Source of the DNA: Rallus limicola
Lineage: Eukaryota; Chordata; Aves; Gruiformes; Rallidae
NCBI GenBank assembly: GCA_022605955.1
Contig: JAKCOZ010000021.1
Coordinates: forward strand, 12,630,501 to 12,694,500
Reading direction: 5' to 3'
Length of the DNA: 64,000 nucleotides
Shown here: positions 40,801 through 55,100 of the stretch, piece after piece
How positions within the stretch are numbered: position 1 is the stretch's first letter
Layout of the letters: each line of letters opens with the position of its first letter
Position numbers and translations under genes: made by a program
Notes under the pieces: generated by a model
Told to the model about the DNA's origin: nothing
Seen by the model: only the letters and a program-made list of their open reading frames with translations
Databases searched by the model: none

Positions 40801-43800
40801 GAGGAGGAAGACCCTGAGAGGAGCAGGAAGCTGGGGTATGGCTCCTTCTCCTCCCCTCATGGGAGCCTTGCTTAAACACGTGGAGCTGCAGGCAGGGAAG
40901 GAGTGGTGTGTATTTACAGAGGGGACTGCAGGTCCATTCCCTGCTGCCTCTCCACTCCTGCTGCATGGGATGCACGGCATGTGGGTGGCTCAGCCCCACA
41001 GCAGCCCCAAGGAGGGCAGTGCACGGCACCAGCCTTCCCAGCACCTCTGGACTGGGTCTGGATCTTGCCCCCATGCATTCAAGAGGAGCCTGGGCCGAAC
41101 AGGGGAGCGAGCCCCCCAAACCTGTGAGCTGAGCTGTGGCATCCCACCCCGCCCCAGCTCTGCCTGCCAGCGGCACAGTCAGCTTCCTTCTTTGGTAAAG
41201 ACTCCAACAATTCCCTTTTTTGGCTCAATCCACCAGTGTCAGGAAGGAACAGGAGCCCATTCCCCATCCCCCAGCTCTACTGGGGGGGGATGCTCTGAGT
41301 GGAGGGGCTTCCCACAGGGTTCCAGCCCGTGTGCTGGCTGCCTGCAAATAGCTTTTCAAGGCAGCCCTTCTTTGGGGTGCTGCTACCCCAGCAGCTCCTG
41401 CCTCTCTGGGGAGGCACTGTGGGTCCCCACTGTGCAGGAGCTCAGACACTCAACCTGCTTTCCCAGGAGCACACCCTGCTCCAGCCAGCACCAAGGTATT
41501 ATTGCACTGGCTGGGGTCTGTTTTCCTTACTTCTACTCCTGGAAATCTCTCCCTGATGAATCCCAGCTGGGAGACATTATCTTTTGGGGTCTTATTAAAT
41601 TGTTTCTATGTATTTCTCTGCAGTGCTGCTTGTCCTCCCCTTCCTGTGCTGCTCTGCAGGATGAACATTTGCAGGAGGGGATGAAGGGCTGACAAGGTGC
41701 CTGAACCCAGCCCTTCCTCCATATGTAACATCTCTGGGGTCCCTCTGTCCCCAGGAGCCCTGACTGCTGTGGAGCTCTCCCAGTTAGCCCAGACCCTACA
41801 CTAGCTGGCTGGGGCTGGCAGTGTGAAGCATCCCACATCCTCCTGACAGCATCCCCAGGGCACAGCCCCCACATGAGACCCTGAAGCATCATTTCCTGTT
41901 AGCAAAGTGACTTATTTACACCTCCCAACCCCACACCCCCTCCCTCACAATTCGACCTGCATCCCAGCACTGCCCAGCCTCAGGCAGGAGGATGATGGGA
42001 GTGGGATGGGAACTCATTGAAAGGCTCCAACAGATGGGTTGTGTTTGTGCTGTTCCCATTGAACATGTTGAAACTCTCCTGATTTCATAGGATGATGTCA
42101 GATTTGGGCTCCTCAGCCAGATTCCCTTCACCACAGGGAGGGAGAGGGAATGGAGAAGGTGGGAGCAGAAGCCATGGGGAAAGGGAGGGACCTGCCTGGG
42201 ACACCCAGCAGGGCTGTATGCCTCCCTCTCCATCTCATGAGAGATGAGATGAAGCAGGCAGGTGAAACACCACTGGCTCAACCCACTGCTCTTCCTGGCA
42301 GCCCCTGCAGACCCCCCTGGGGGCTCATGTGAAAACCCAGTGGAAGGAGCTGGCAGTGAAACCCACCTCACTGGGGGGCTGGAACCATGGAAGGGAATTG
42401 ATCCATCTGGAGACACTGGGTGGGTGGAGGTGACCAAGGGGTGGGGGGCAGTGGGGGATCCTGCCTGCCTGTGAGATGCCAAGTTTCCCCCTGCAATTGC
42501 CCAGCCTCAGCCCATGCCCAGTCCCACTGGCAGCATCGGGGCTGTTCAGACCAGGGTGTTACATCCCTCAGTATCACCTGGGCTTTGAGCTGTGCTGGGG
42601 GGGGGTGACCCAGCATTGCCACCCCCTCCCCTTAGGTTTATATAGAGCCCTGCATTTTGGAGGTCTCCAGGGAGTGGTGGAGAGAGCAGGGGAGGCCTAA
42701 CCACGTGGGGTGGCACAGGTCCCCCCACCGCCTTGGTCTAGCACACTGCATATGCAAACTGCTCCCATCTTTCTGGGTGGCTCTGGTGGGATCCCATCCA
42801 TGGGGCTGGGTGTCAGAGTTGCATTGCCCCACCTGGCCCCCAGGAAGTAGAGGGGGGCACTTGTTTCTCTCCCATCCACCCATGTGGGACCAGCCTCACG
42901 CAGAGGTGGCTGCTGAGCACCTGACAGCTTGTTTACACAGAGCAGGGGAAAGGCAACAGTAGGTCCAGCCTCTGGCACATCCATGGGAGAGAAGCAGCTG
43001 GGAGCTGCTCACCCCAAAAGCAGCACCTCCAGCTCAGCCACCCCTCAGCCTCAGGGAAGCCCCCAGCCCAGGCAGCACCTGGCCACACACTCCTCTCAGG
43101 CAGCCTGGGGTGAATCCCAGCTCTCAGGCCCAAAGGTGGTTGCCAGATGTTTGGTACAATGAGCAGCACAAAACTCTCTGTGTTCCCTCTTTTGGGGGGT
43201 GGTACAAGTAGTCCAGAGCCATGCCCCCAGCATGGGGAAGATCTGCCAGTCTTTCCCCCTCATTCCATGATCCCAGTGACTGGGCAGGCTGCTGGAAAAA
43301 GCCCCAAAAAACACCCCCCCCCACCCCACACTGGAAATCCCAAGGCTTTGGAGCCAGAAATCCCACCAAGAGATGATGGCAGGGCTTCTGCTAGATCCAC
43401 TAAAACTCCAAGAGTGCTGGCTACTGAGCTGTGGCATCCTCACCAAGCCCAGTGCCCAGCCCCTGCCAGGGCTCTGGGCTTCTCTCCATCCTCCACAAAC
43501 AACAGATATTCCCAACTCCTGCAGCACTTTCAGTAATGAAATCCCCAAGGGTGACACTTGCTGGTGCATCCCTAAGTGACTCCAAAAGCTTTTCAGAAAG
43601 CCTGGCTCAGCAAGCAGGGGAGGTGGACCAGTAGCCTCAGGGGACAGTGATGGTTCAGCATGGGTTCCATGCCTGAAGGCAACTGTGATGCTGTATCACT
43701 GCTGGGTGGTAGCAGGTAACAGAATGGGTCTGAAATCATCAGCACAGGGAAGCCTGGAGGGCATCATAACACCAGTAAATATGAAATAATTGAGCTTGAG

Positions 43801-46800
43801 GGGCCCCTTTCTGGTTTAGAAGGGAATAAATTTGATACTACCCCTTGCACTGCCTCCTTCTACAGCTGGGCAGGTCCTTACCCACCCACGTTCTCATGAT
43901 GGTCCCAGAGCAGGGACACAGGCAAGTCACTGCACAGCTTCGGTGGTGATGTAGAGGCAGCAGCAGGGCTGGGGGAAGGACAGACTGTGCTCCCCAGGGC
44001 TGAGCCACCAGCAAAACCCCTTTTCTTGGCTTTGGCATTGTATGAGTTTGGGGCAGGGTGGTGATGGCCACGGTGAAGGACCTGCCACAAAACTCCTGCA
44101 CGGGGTAGAAATCCCAGCTTGGATGTCAGCATTTCCCTTCTGCTCCTGCTTTGCTGGATAAGAGGTCCCTAAATAAATAAAAAGCCCTCAGGAAGCACTC
44201 AGACAAACTATTAAAAAGAATAAAAATAAATAAATGCAGGGAGTGGAGAAATAAACTCTGGCTGCACAAGTCCCAGGCTGCTGTGTGGCAGTGCTGATGC
44301 AGCTCCCAGGGTTCCCAAAATGCTGAGCCTGGTTGGGAACAGTTGCCCAGAGGTTTTATCCTCTCCCAGCTGGATCAGGACAGCAGGGATTTCCCTCTCC
44401 CCAAGCCCCAGCCATTTGTAGGCAGGGAAGAAACAGCTATTTACACCAGGGTCACACTGAGTATTCCAAAGAGACCTTAGGAGCATGATTCCACTGAAGG
44501 AGATGAATATTCTGGGGCTGGAGCAGCAGTGAGGGGGGATACACCACTGTGGGTACTGCAGGTTACACCAGCTCAGCTTGGTCCTGCTGGGATGGAGCTG
44601 CTGATGGATGGGGTTTTGTCTGCTGTCTCCTGTCCCACTGGCTGGGGGACACATTGCTCTTGCCCTGCAGTCAGAGGGTGGGGGAAGAAACAGATTCCTG
44701 ACTCCTTTAGCAACTGCAAGTATCAGGTTTGGTTTGCTCTCCTTCATAAATATTCAACTGCCAGATGCTTGAAAAAGCCCCTGCAGTTTCTCCCAGCCCA
44801 GTGTTGGGCAGTGCCTGGAACCCCCAGCCCCATCCCAACAGGATCCAGCCCCACACACAGGAGAGAGCCCACAGCCAAAGCCAACAGCTCATCAACAAAC
44901 CCTGTGCCAAACCCCCAGCACACAGGTACCAGGCTGATCATGCAAATCAGCGTGGTGGGATGGGGACTGACACCCTATGCCACAGCAGTGGCTCTGGAGG
45001 GACATCCTCAGAGGGTGATGGGGATGCAGCTGCCCCCAAAGAACTTGAGTTTTTGGTGTGTGCTTGCTCCTCCAAGCACATCAGGGTGCAACATGCTGTC
45101 TGCCCCCTCCCTGCCAGCCCCCAGAGGGTGGATGCTTTTTGCAGGGAGCCCAATGTTTCCCTGCTCCCTTTCCAGCACATCACAGATGGCAGCAGTCACA
45201 GAGCCCACATGCCTGCTGGACCTGTTGCTGACTGAGAGGACACACACCCAAACCCCTGGCACACACCAAATCTGCACAGCTCCAGGCTGCTGGACACCCC
45301 CTCACCCATGGCTTGGCCAGGGATGGAGGGACTGTGGGGAGCAAAAAAGGAGGGGAAACCCCAAACCTGCATTACAAAAAGGTCCCTTTTTGTTTTTTTT
45401 TCAGCAGGGCAGTGTCCCTGCAAAGCCAGGACTGAGGGTGGGGTAGCAGCTTTGGGGTGAGGGCCCCCAGGAGGGGTGCAGGGCTGGGGGGAGTACAGCA
45501 GCCCTGCAACTCCCCCTCCTCCAGCCCCAGGGGTGCCTGCACAATCCTGCAAACCCCAGCTCCTGCTTGGCTTCCCCATTTCTTGCCAGAATCACCCCAG
45601 AGCATGTCAGCACGCTGTCATGTGAGGAATCTCATTGCAGAGCAGCTTTTTCTTTCTCTCCCTCTAGATCCAAACCAGACACAGCTCCCTTTTATTGGGT
45701 GTGAGGGCAGGGCTCCCCACAGCCAGCCTTCCTCTGCTCCCTCCTCAGAATGATACTGAAATAAATGGGTTTGGAGCTCTTGGGCTGTTGTTTAGGGCAG
45801 TCCCTGCACACACAGCAAAATGTGTCTACACTCAGGTACTCGTGAGCAGGAGTCTGTCCATCCCCACCCCCCCACCCCCCCCCCTTTCCCCTGAGCTGTG
45901 GCAGGGTCACATGGAAGCCACTGGAAAAAGAGAATTGGTCTGTGAGGTGGCTTTGGGGCTGACTGCTGCACCCTGGGACCAGACCAGCCTCAGAGGAGGA
46001 GGAGGATGCTGCTTCCCTCTGCTGCATCATTATTTCAAGGACTGCCATCCAGTTCCCAGAGGGGCACTGCCCCTCCATGAAGGAGGAGGTACTTGCATCC
46101 TCAACTCCCATCACCCCAAACCCCCTCGGTGAGGCCACAGCCCCCAGAACATTCCTCCCCCTCTTATTCCAGGTGACTGAGCAGACCCCAAAGCCCTTTA
46201 CCTGCCTGACCCCAGGGCTTGGCTGCTATGCTCTAGGGATGGATAGTGATGGACAAGTCCTGGCCTGGATTCCCTGTGTCCCCTCCCAGCACAACAGGGA
46301 TTTCCCCTTCCCTGATTAACTCCATGGATCTGGATGTCCAAGGGAGGCAGGGAGTAGCTCCACTTGGACCCACATGCAGAACAATGAGGATCAGCAAGGT
46401 AATTAATTGGTTTGGGTGATATATATGGGCACAGGGGTAATCTCACCAATTCACAGTCTCCCCAGTGCTTTTTGCACACTGTCCTGCCTGTGGTGGGGCT
46501 GAGGCTCCCCTGGAGCCCCTCTGCAAAGAGCTGTGTTCTCCAGGCACGCACCACACACCTTCCCCCCATCCCACCACCACCTTGGGACCAACAGTCTCTG
46601 GCTCTCCAGAAAGGACTGGGCAGAGAGCTGCTGGGTTGGAACATATTTGGGATGTCCAGCTGTGCAGGGAATGGTAAGCCAGAGCATCTCCAACACCTTC
46701 CCACCAGTGACTTCAGCGGGCCAGGCAAGGTGAGGACCAGCCAGGTCTGACCACTGCACACATCAGGAAATGCATTTTCTTTGGAGGCTTCCCTGCTGTG

Positions 46801-49800
46801 CTCTCTGCTGTTCCTTCACCCCTCACCTCCTGCTCATCTTGCTGCAGAGGAGCTGCCACCCATCCATATGCCATAAGCCCTGCAGCTCCGCACACCCCGT
46901 GTCACCCTGCCTTCCCAAGCTGCTTGGCCTGGGAAGCAAGAATAATCTGCTTAGGTCAGTGAAGGATTAAAACCCTCTTGGTCTTTTGAGCTGTCCACAG
47001 AGGGGCTTTTGGGCAAAATTTGCCTTAAACAGGCTGTGAGAGCTGGTGAGCTGGGATGTCCCCACAGCAGAGGCACAGCACCAAGGGGGCTCCGGTCCCA
47101 GCCAGCCCTGCTGCTCCATCTGCTTCTGCACAAAGCTACCCAGCCATGAAAGAGCTGGGGCTTCTTCAGGAGAGCTCAGACCCATGGCTAAGCCAAGGAT
47201 CTTGAAATCAAGTGGGGGCTTTGAGAGGTTGCAAGTGCTGGTGCTCCCAAGAGGTGCCCCAAATCCCACCTGAGCCCCCTTCCAGTCCTGCTCATGGGCA
47301 GTGCCATGCCAGTTGGGATAGGGAGCTCTGTCCCCATCACTGCCAGGACTGGTTGGTGTCTGATTTTACCTGCAGTAACCTGGGAGTAGCTTTTGCCTCT
47401 TTCTCTGGGGTTAAAGCTCATTCTGACAATATATCACAACCTCTGTCATGCAAGACAGATGTTCTAAGGAACATTTTGGATGCAGAGGCTGTTGCACTCA
47501 GTGAAGCATCCTGCCAGTAATACCAGGCCTGGACCAGCTCCCTGCCAGATGTGGTCCTGAGTGCCCCTGGAATAGCAGGGAGCTGGGGCAGCACATCACC
47601 TACACAGCATCCTCTACCCCTTCCACACCCCCCAACCCCCATGCCTTGCAGCAGCCCAGCCATCCCTGACCTCACTTCTCCCCATGTGCTGCACTAGCCA
47701 AAGGTGTCCTGAGCAGGTTCTGCACCCCCAGGGAGGGAACACCCCCCTCCCCTTGCTGGGGAGCCCTGGCCCATATGGAGCACAGCTTTGCAAATGCACA
47801 AGAATTTGCTCAAGAGTTCACCAAAGTTTAAAGTGAGAGCTTGTCTCAGACACTCTGTGATGCTTTTCCATCCTAACTCACATCAAATCATCACTGGACA
47901 TTTATTGTTTCTGGGAATGCTCCAGCTCCTCCAGGAGACAGCCATCAGAGGGCCCCTCACCTCCTTTTTCTCCTGCCATCCCCAGGCTCAGCCCCTTCCC
48001 CCCTCATTTCCATCCCTCAAAGCCTCCAATCTCAACACCCCAAAGCCCCTACCAGAAGCTGGGCTGGATGAAGCCCCATAGGGGTGAGGACTCCACACAC
48101 ACCTGGGACAGCCAGTGGATGGTGTTACAAGAGGGTAAGCAGTACAGGAAGGGCTGCCTGGGAGCAGAGCACTGCAATCTGGGGAGACAGGGGAGGTGAG
48201 GAGATGCTGGAGGATGCCAGGATCCCTGCTGACCGGTGGTTGATGCTCCCTGCTGCAATTTGAAAGCTGCTGCAGCCTCAGGGTAAGTTTTCCAGTACAA
48301 ACACTCTGAGGTTTTCACTCCAAGTTCATGTTCCAAGACTAATTTCTCAATATTCATTTAGGGAGTCTGCTTTTCTCTGGGTGTAAATTGGTGTACCTCC
48401 ACCACCTTGGAGAGGCCTGCACTGATTTATATCAGCTGAGATGCTGACCCCAAATTTGCAGTTTGCACAAATGTTCCTGCCAATAAAACTGTTATTTAAA
48501 GTATTCAGAGAAAGCAAGCCCAGGAGGCATGTGAACATGGTCCAAACAAATCTAATTAAAGCTTTCATCCAGAAAATTCTTCCTTGCTATAGAACAAGAA
48601 TCCATACATTAATACTTGTCCTCACTTCACTGGGGCTGAAAAACTCACTTTGGAGTCCTGGGGTAACTAATACTCATGCCAGGCTGAGCACTCACAAGCC
48701 ATGCTGGCTCTAGGAAGCCTCAGAGCTCCTTTGGTCTCCCCCCTCCCCTGCATCCCCATCCTCTTAGTATCTTTGTGGATGGTGCTCAGCTTTGTAAAGC
48801 AGCTCACTGCTTAATTCAGATGGGTCAGGCTGGGCTGTGGAGGGCAGAGCCACATGCTGCTGGCTGGGGGGGGGGGAGACAGGTAAAGAAAACATCCTGG
48901 CAGGGGCTGACAGGGGCTGGGGAGGATGGAGCTGCCAGCATCAGAGAGACTTGGGTGCCACCAGCTTGCAGAAACATGGTAGAGATGCTCCAGCTGTTGC
49001 ATCTCAGCTGGCACAGTGGTTGGGGTGCTGTATGTGGGGCTTGGCAACATGAATTCAAGGCCTCAACTTGAATTCAAGGCCTTTCTTTGGGCAGATCCTG
49101 TTTTAATCACTGAATCACTTGACCTATCACAGCTCCTACCCAGGAGCAGCTGATCCAGCCCTTGCAGCAGCGTTTTAGGAGGCTCCATGTTTCCTCCCCA
49201 GGATACTGGCTGTGTACAGACAGGCCATTGCCAGCACACACCCAGCACTGGGGACAAGCATCACTATTTTACTGCCTCACTATTAATGGTGCTGGTGCCT
49301 TTCAGCACCTCCACAGCCACCCTCACCTGCCACCCCAGCCCATGCTGCTGAGACACAGAAATCCACCAGCAGCCTCACTGGCAGATGAAGTATCTCTCCC
49401 TGGCTTGGAAAACAGATGAATAGAAACTTCCTTCCCCTCTTCCAGTCCTACCATGGAAAGGCTAAACCAAGCTGTGAGCTCAGCAAGGGACAACACATAG
49501 CAGAGACTACACTTGCATGGGACATTTGGATGTCCCACAGGGTCTGGGCATGCATTGGTCCCCAGGCTGGGCTCTTTTCTAAAGCCATCACTCCCAGAAC
49601 TGACCCTCACATCACAGCAATGGGGCAGCCTATGGGGATGCTGTACTGCTGCATCTTATAGTCACCAGTGGAACCCAGGACCAGATCTGCAGGAGACATC
49701 TCTGGCCCTCTCATCCAAAGGCTGGGGACACATAATCCCTTCCTATTTTCTCTATTCCTGTCTCCCCCTTATTTTAGCTGACATTAAGAGGGAATCACCC

Positions 49801-52137
49801 CATCTTCCACCTATTTCTTCCTCCCTGCCCCTTCAAGCAGCTAAACAAATTCAAACCCCCCGAACCACCTTCATTTGGTGTGCCCTCCCAAAGGCCAGTA
49901 TTTTTCTGCAGGATTCCAGCAGGATAGCCCTGCAGGTGTTTTCCAAGACAGGAGGAACTTCAGACAGCAACAAAAAATGTGTAGAATTTGGCCTGTTCTC
50001 TTCCCTTACCTTTTAGTGACCTTCAGGGAGCTTTAGACAAGGCAGCATCTCCCCTCACTCCCTGGCATGCCCCAGGACAGCTCCTGCCAGCCCAGGCTGC
50101 CTGCTGGGGGACAAGTCCCAGAAATGGAAAAAACAGAAGAATGAGACAGGTGTGGAAAGAAAAAAGATGAGTTGACTGGTAATGTAGGAATTATTTCCAT
50201 GCACATTCCCTGTGCAACCAAATAGCTGGAGCAAGACCTTTCAGTGCAAGGTGTTCCTCATCCCTGCTCCCACCCTGTCTGGCCCAGGCCACAGCAGAGA
50301 TGCACTTCCTTGTGTTAGCCTAGGAGGTTTTGGCCTCCTTAGAGAAATCCAAGATAAGGTCTAAACTGAAAGGTTTAACCTCAGTTGTTCTTCTGTCTAT
50401 CCCACCCCTTTCCTCCATCACACTGCCAAGGAACTGCCCAAGGAAGCTGGGACAACACAAACTGGTCAGATGTGGAAGATGTACTTTCTCCAACTCTCTA
50501 GCCAGGGAATCTAACTTCTACCCAGACACTGTGGGTTTCATGGGTGAAGAGCAAAGAGCATCCCACAGGATGGACCACAGGTGGTCTGTTTGGGGATGAG
50601 GTCCCCAAAGGCTGCAAAGCCCATGGCAGATCCATACAAGGGATAGATGCTCCCAGAGCACATTGCTTTGATTCCCACCATGACTTTAACCTTGACCTGA
50701 GGGTCTCATACAGCAGAAGCCAATTCATTCCCTGTGCTCAGCCTGAGGGACAGGCTGGTTGGTACATGACAAAGCCCCTCAGGGGGCTGTGGGGGACACC
50801 TGCATTGCCTGCATCTGCCACAGCTGCCCAGCACTGCCAAGCATCCCACTGGGCTGCCACAGATGAGCAGGAAGCCCAGCAGGACACACACACACTGACA
50901 TTTCCTCCATAAGAGTGTTTTACAAGGGTGACAGGTGAAATGAAAGAGCAGGAGAGCTGTAAAGAAGCTAATTTGAGTGTCTCCCTGGGGCCTTGTCAAG
51001 TCAAGCTTCAGCTCCAGTCAACACCTCTCACATCAGCCAGAGCCCAGCCCTGAGGGACCATGAGCTAATGGATTTCAGGTGCTCCAGCAAAGCATGGGGA
51101 AGGATGAGAAGGATGGGGAGGAGGGAGAGCCTTCCCCATGCCCTTTGTCCCTCATGGAGCCCCCTCAGCTGGCTCCTGGCACTGCTCTCAAACATGCATT
51201 TCACTGCATGGGCCTGGTTTCTAGGCTGCCCTGTGTGCATTTCTAAGGAATGGTTCTTACCAGAGTGGGAAAAATTCTTTTATTCCCCACCCCACCCCCC
51301 CCAAAAAAAAAAATCAAAGCTCAAAGTTCAGGGCCAAAACCAAGCAAAAAAACAGGAAGAGCACCCATCAAAATCAGAGCTTTGAAACAGATATCCAAAG
51401 ATCATTTCCTGCCCAGGTCTCTTTTCCCCTGCTCCCCTTGTTTCCCTCCCCTTTCCCCACTCAAGCTGAAGCCTCCCTGAGCCAACATCCCACCTGTTTC
51501 TAACCCAAAAGCTCCCATGCCACGTTTCCCAGCAGAAAGAATGAAGAACTCAATGGAAAAAGTAAAAGGTCACGATGGAGCCATGCCAGGGCTGCAGAAC
51601 ACAGCTACAGCTGGGAATGGACTTCCAGAAAATGTCCATCCTTCCCAGTGACAATCCTCAAATGTCCTGGAGATGATGCACTGAATGCAGCTTGCCAAGG
51701 AGGAGGAGCCCTTCTTGCAGCTCAGGAGCTCAAGCATCACAGAAGAGGCAATGGCAACTCCAAGTGCCAACTGGGAAAAGCAAGGACCTGGTTTGCAAGT
51801 GGAAAGGACCAAGCAATTAGGTAGGCAAAGCATCTGATCTATGACAAACTGGGCCACCGACACATCAGACAGGCAATGAAACAAAGAGCCAGTGATGAAC
51901 CCAGCAAGCCACTGTACAGCCAGCAGCAGATGTGTTCAATTAGCCCAAGAGCCAACATCCAACCAAACACCAACCTAGCCAGCAAGAAATAGACAATAGA
52001 CTACTTGTTCCATCAAACAGCTGAGTTAATAGCAAAAACGTGCAGGGAGTGAGTGAGCAGCCAAAAACCCACGCCAGCCACTCAATAAGTCAATTAACCA
52101 AAGACCCACATAATCAACCACTTAAGTAGAGCTGAGC
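40801..52137. other. Gene-poor, GC-rich stretch
   Basis: I found no exon, tRNA or transposon that I can support. Two long frames on the + strand (40838-41692 and 44529-45446) lack any family resemblance and are rich in Cys, Trp, His and Pro. An AT-richer island at 48430-48620 and an octamer ATGCAAAT at 44940-44947 could mark conserved regulatory DNA, but nothing here proves it. 51880-52137 is rich in A and C, with many loose CAACCA/CAGCCA words. Confidence 0.45.
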
Positions 52138-52160
52138 AAATAACTCACAATGAGTTATTT
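52138..52160. repeat. 10-bp arm hairpin
   Basis: AAATAACTCA, then caa, then TGAGTTATTT: a perfect inverted repeat with a 3-base loop. It could bind a MAF/AP-1-type dimer or be chance. Confidence 0.8.
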
Positions 52161-55100
52161 ATCCATTGAGTTTAGTCTCTAGTTTTGCTTGGGCCATCTC
52201 TCTGAGCACATGTCAAGTCCCTTCAATTGATTTTCAATTAATCTCATTTTGGCTTGTTTACTCTGCACGTGGCTGGCCAAAAGTTAACATTTGAACTGCA
52301 GTCATTAGCTCTGATTGCCCAGGCAGATTACACTTTGCTCTCTAGTCTCTGATTAGATAAGCACAGCTTTGCCAGTGAACCTCAGTCCCCAAAATGCTCA
52401 AACAAGACTGGTGTTAAGCAGCCAGGACACGGTGATCCCATCGTTCAAAGAAAGATCTCAGCAGGCTGTTATTGAGCACTTAGCCAGCCATCCAAACTCA
52501 ACTGAGCAGTCCCACAGGAAGAGGACTAGTGATGCTGCTCAAACAAGATGGGAAGATTGGAGGGGGTTGGATTTAGTGTCTGGGGGTTTGGCCATTTTGC
52601 AGGACCTTTTCCATCACTGCAGGACAGTTGCTGAGGACATGGCTCCATGGCAGGCAACTATGGGCCAGCTCTGTAGCTCTACAGCCCCTTGTCTGGGGGA
52701 GGTTCCTCAGACTCTACCTAGGGTATTGCAGTGTCTTCCCCAGGGTCATGGCAGGGCCTCCTGACAGACCCCAGCTCCTGATTTAATGTCACAGTTGAGA
52801 AGCACCTCCATGGTAGCAAGCTAGGCGACACAGCCAGACCAGCTGTTCTGGCAAGGGCTGGGGACATTGCAAGACTGTGATCACATCTGGATGCTCCGGG
52901 CATCACCAAAGCATTAAGACAGCAGCAAAACCACACTGAAAACCCATTAAACTGGGAGCTTTATCAAAGGAGAGGCCATGTTCCCCACGCTGCAAGCTTT
53001 TGAGGAAAGGTCTGGATGGTGGTATGGAGTGTGAGGTTGCTGTCACCCTCCTCCTGCTGCAGAAATACCTTCCTCCTGCTGCAGAAATACCTTCCTCCCT
53101 TGACCCACCCCAGACCCTTGCCTGCTGCCAGGAGACCACACATCTCATGCAGATGGTCAAAAAAGAGCCCAGGCAAGGTCCTCACCCCTGTGGAGCCATG
53201 CCACAGGTCACACTGCATTTCATGGAGCACGAGCCATGGCTGTTTCTACACCAGCACTATGGATGATGGGGAAGGTACCATTCCTGGCCCTTTCCACCCC
53301 AAATTACACACAGAAAAGAAACAATCCAGGCAGGTTGGGCTCGCTCCAAGCACGGCCCCACACAGCTAAGGGAGCTTGATAGCCTTCTCCTCCCTGGGCT
53401 GCCGCAAGTGCTTTGTGTTCGGTGCTGGCTGGGAGGAGGCATGTGCTGCCGGCTCAGTGCTGCCAAACCACACTGTCAACTGCCTCACTGCTGCCTGCGA
53501 GTTGTAATGCTGCCGGCAGTGTATAACCAGCGGGAACACCGCCATCTTTGAAGCGTGAAGGGGAATAGCAGAGGGAGGCTGCTACCTCCAGCCTCTGCGA
53601 GAGGCGGTCGCAGGGCCTGTCAGGCACAGGACTGATAGTACTTGCTCACTCCAGCAGTTAGATGAATCAGTGATCCTCACACCCCCCCTACATCCTAAGC
53701 ATTTTTCATCCAGCTCTGAGCGTGGAGCAGCAGCACAGCTCAGGCTTTGCTGCTTTCACACTCGGAGGGCTGTGCAAAGAAACACTGCCCTCATTACCCT
53801 TGCAAATCTAGCCCGTGTTTTTAATCTAGACAGCATCTCCTGCAGCTCCCACTGCAGATTTAGGTTTGAACTTGACTTTCAAAGGAGAGCTGACCTCTTG
53901 AAAGCCAAGCTCGGCTGCAAGCATCAGGCTTCGGCTTCAAGACCAAACAAAACCCACTGATTTCACATTATTTCCATGCAAAGCTATAAATCAGCTCAGG
54001 CTGGCTTGACTCTAGGCCAAGGCTTGACTGAAAGGTTCATGAACCTTAAGGAATCTTTTGACAAACTTGGTCTGAGATTCAAATTTGTAATGAAACCCCA
54101 ATACAGTGAAGCTCTGCTAGTTCCACGTAATTTCAGGTTTTGTTGTGAACATTTCACACAGCTCTGGGGACATAGTTACAACAGCATAAACCCAGTTACT
54201 CCTTAAAAATCAATAGAGCTGGCCTGGATTTATGCCGGTGTAAGAGCAATCAACCCAGCCCAGAAAAAGAGTTATTTTTATTCCTTGCCTTCTGTTTTGC
54301 TAGAATACACCCAATAAAAGTTCCCAGCCTGAGTCCAGACTGCAGAAATGCAAATGCCAGTAGAGCATAAAGCCCAGCGTGTGTCTGGAGGAATTCATGT
54401 AAATCAACAGGGTTACTCCAGCTGCACGAGGCCGCTGTGCCTCGTGTGAGTTTATTAAGCTCAGTGAAAACCAAAGAGAACTCAAAGACCGCCCCCTCCC
54501 CATCCAAATCTTCTAGTGCCCCAAGGGGCACCTGTGAGAAGGGGCATTCCCTGGGCTGCTGTCCTAAGTGGTGGCTGTTTGTGAAGGGTACAAAAGTCAC
54601 CATGCCACATCAGACTGACCTCAGGACAGAGGTTCCCCCAGCCCAGAGAGGGCTGGCTCCTGCTCAGCTCTCAGCAGGCCAATCAGGCTTATTCCCACCG
54701 ATTTTTTCCACATAGCCCCAGCACTAATAAGGCAAACAAGTTTGTGCTCTGGAAGGAAAATGCTGTGGGGCTCAGGGGATGCTGTCCTCCACCCTCGCTC
54801 TAATTTTATAGAGTATCTGCAATGGTGGCTCAACATCAAATTGCTTCAAATGGGAGAATTTATGTGAGGTGCTGGTCCAAAGCCCACTTAACTCCTTTCT
54901 GTCCCAGCACAGGAACCCATCTCCACAGGTCCAGCTGGATGGCTGCTAGGGTAAGGTACTTCTGCTCCCTGGCCTCCCACCTGCACAGAGAAACCCTGGG
55001 CTCTGAAGCCTCATGCACAGGAAGAGCACAGCAGCCAGCAGTGAGCTTCATCACCCTGCAGTAACATCAGCCCTTTCAGAGCTGTCCCAGACACGTGCAG

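Noticed and set aside
40838..41692. 284-codon frame on the + strand
   Set aside because: Peptide composition is like translated non-coding DNA, there are overlapping frames on the other strand and no domain.
44529..45446. 305-codon frame on the + strand
   Set aside because: Same reasons; GC-rich local composition explains it well enough.
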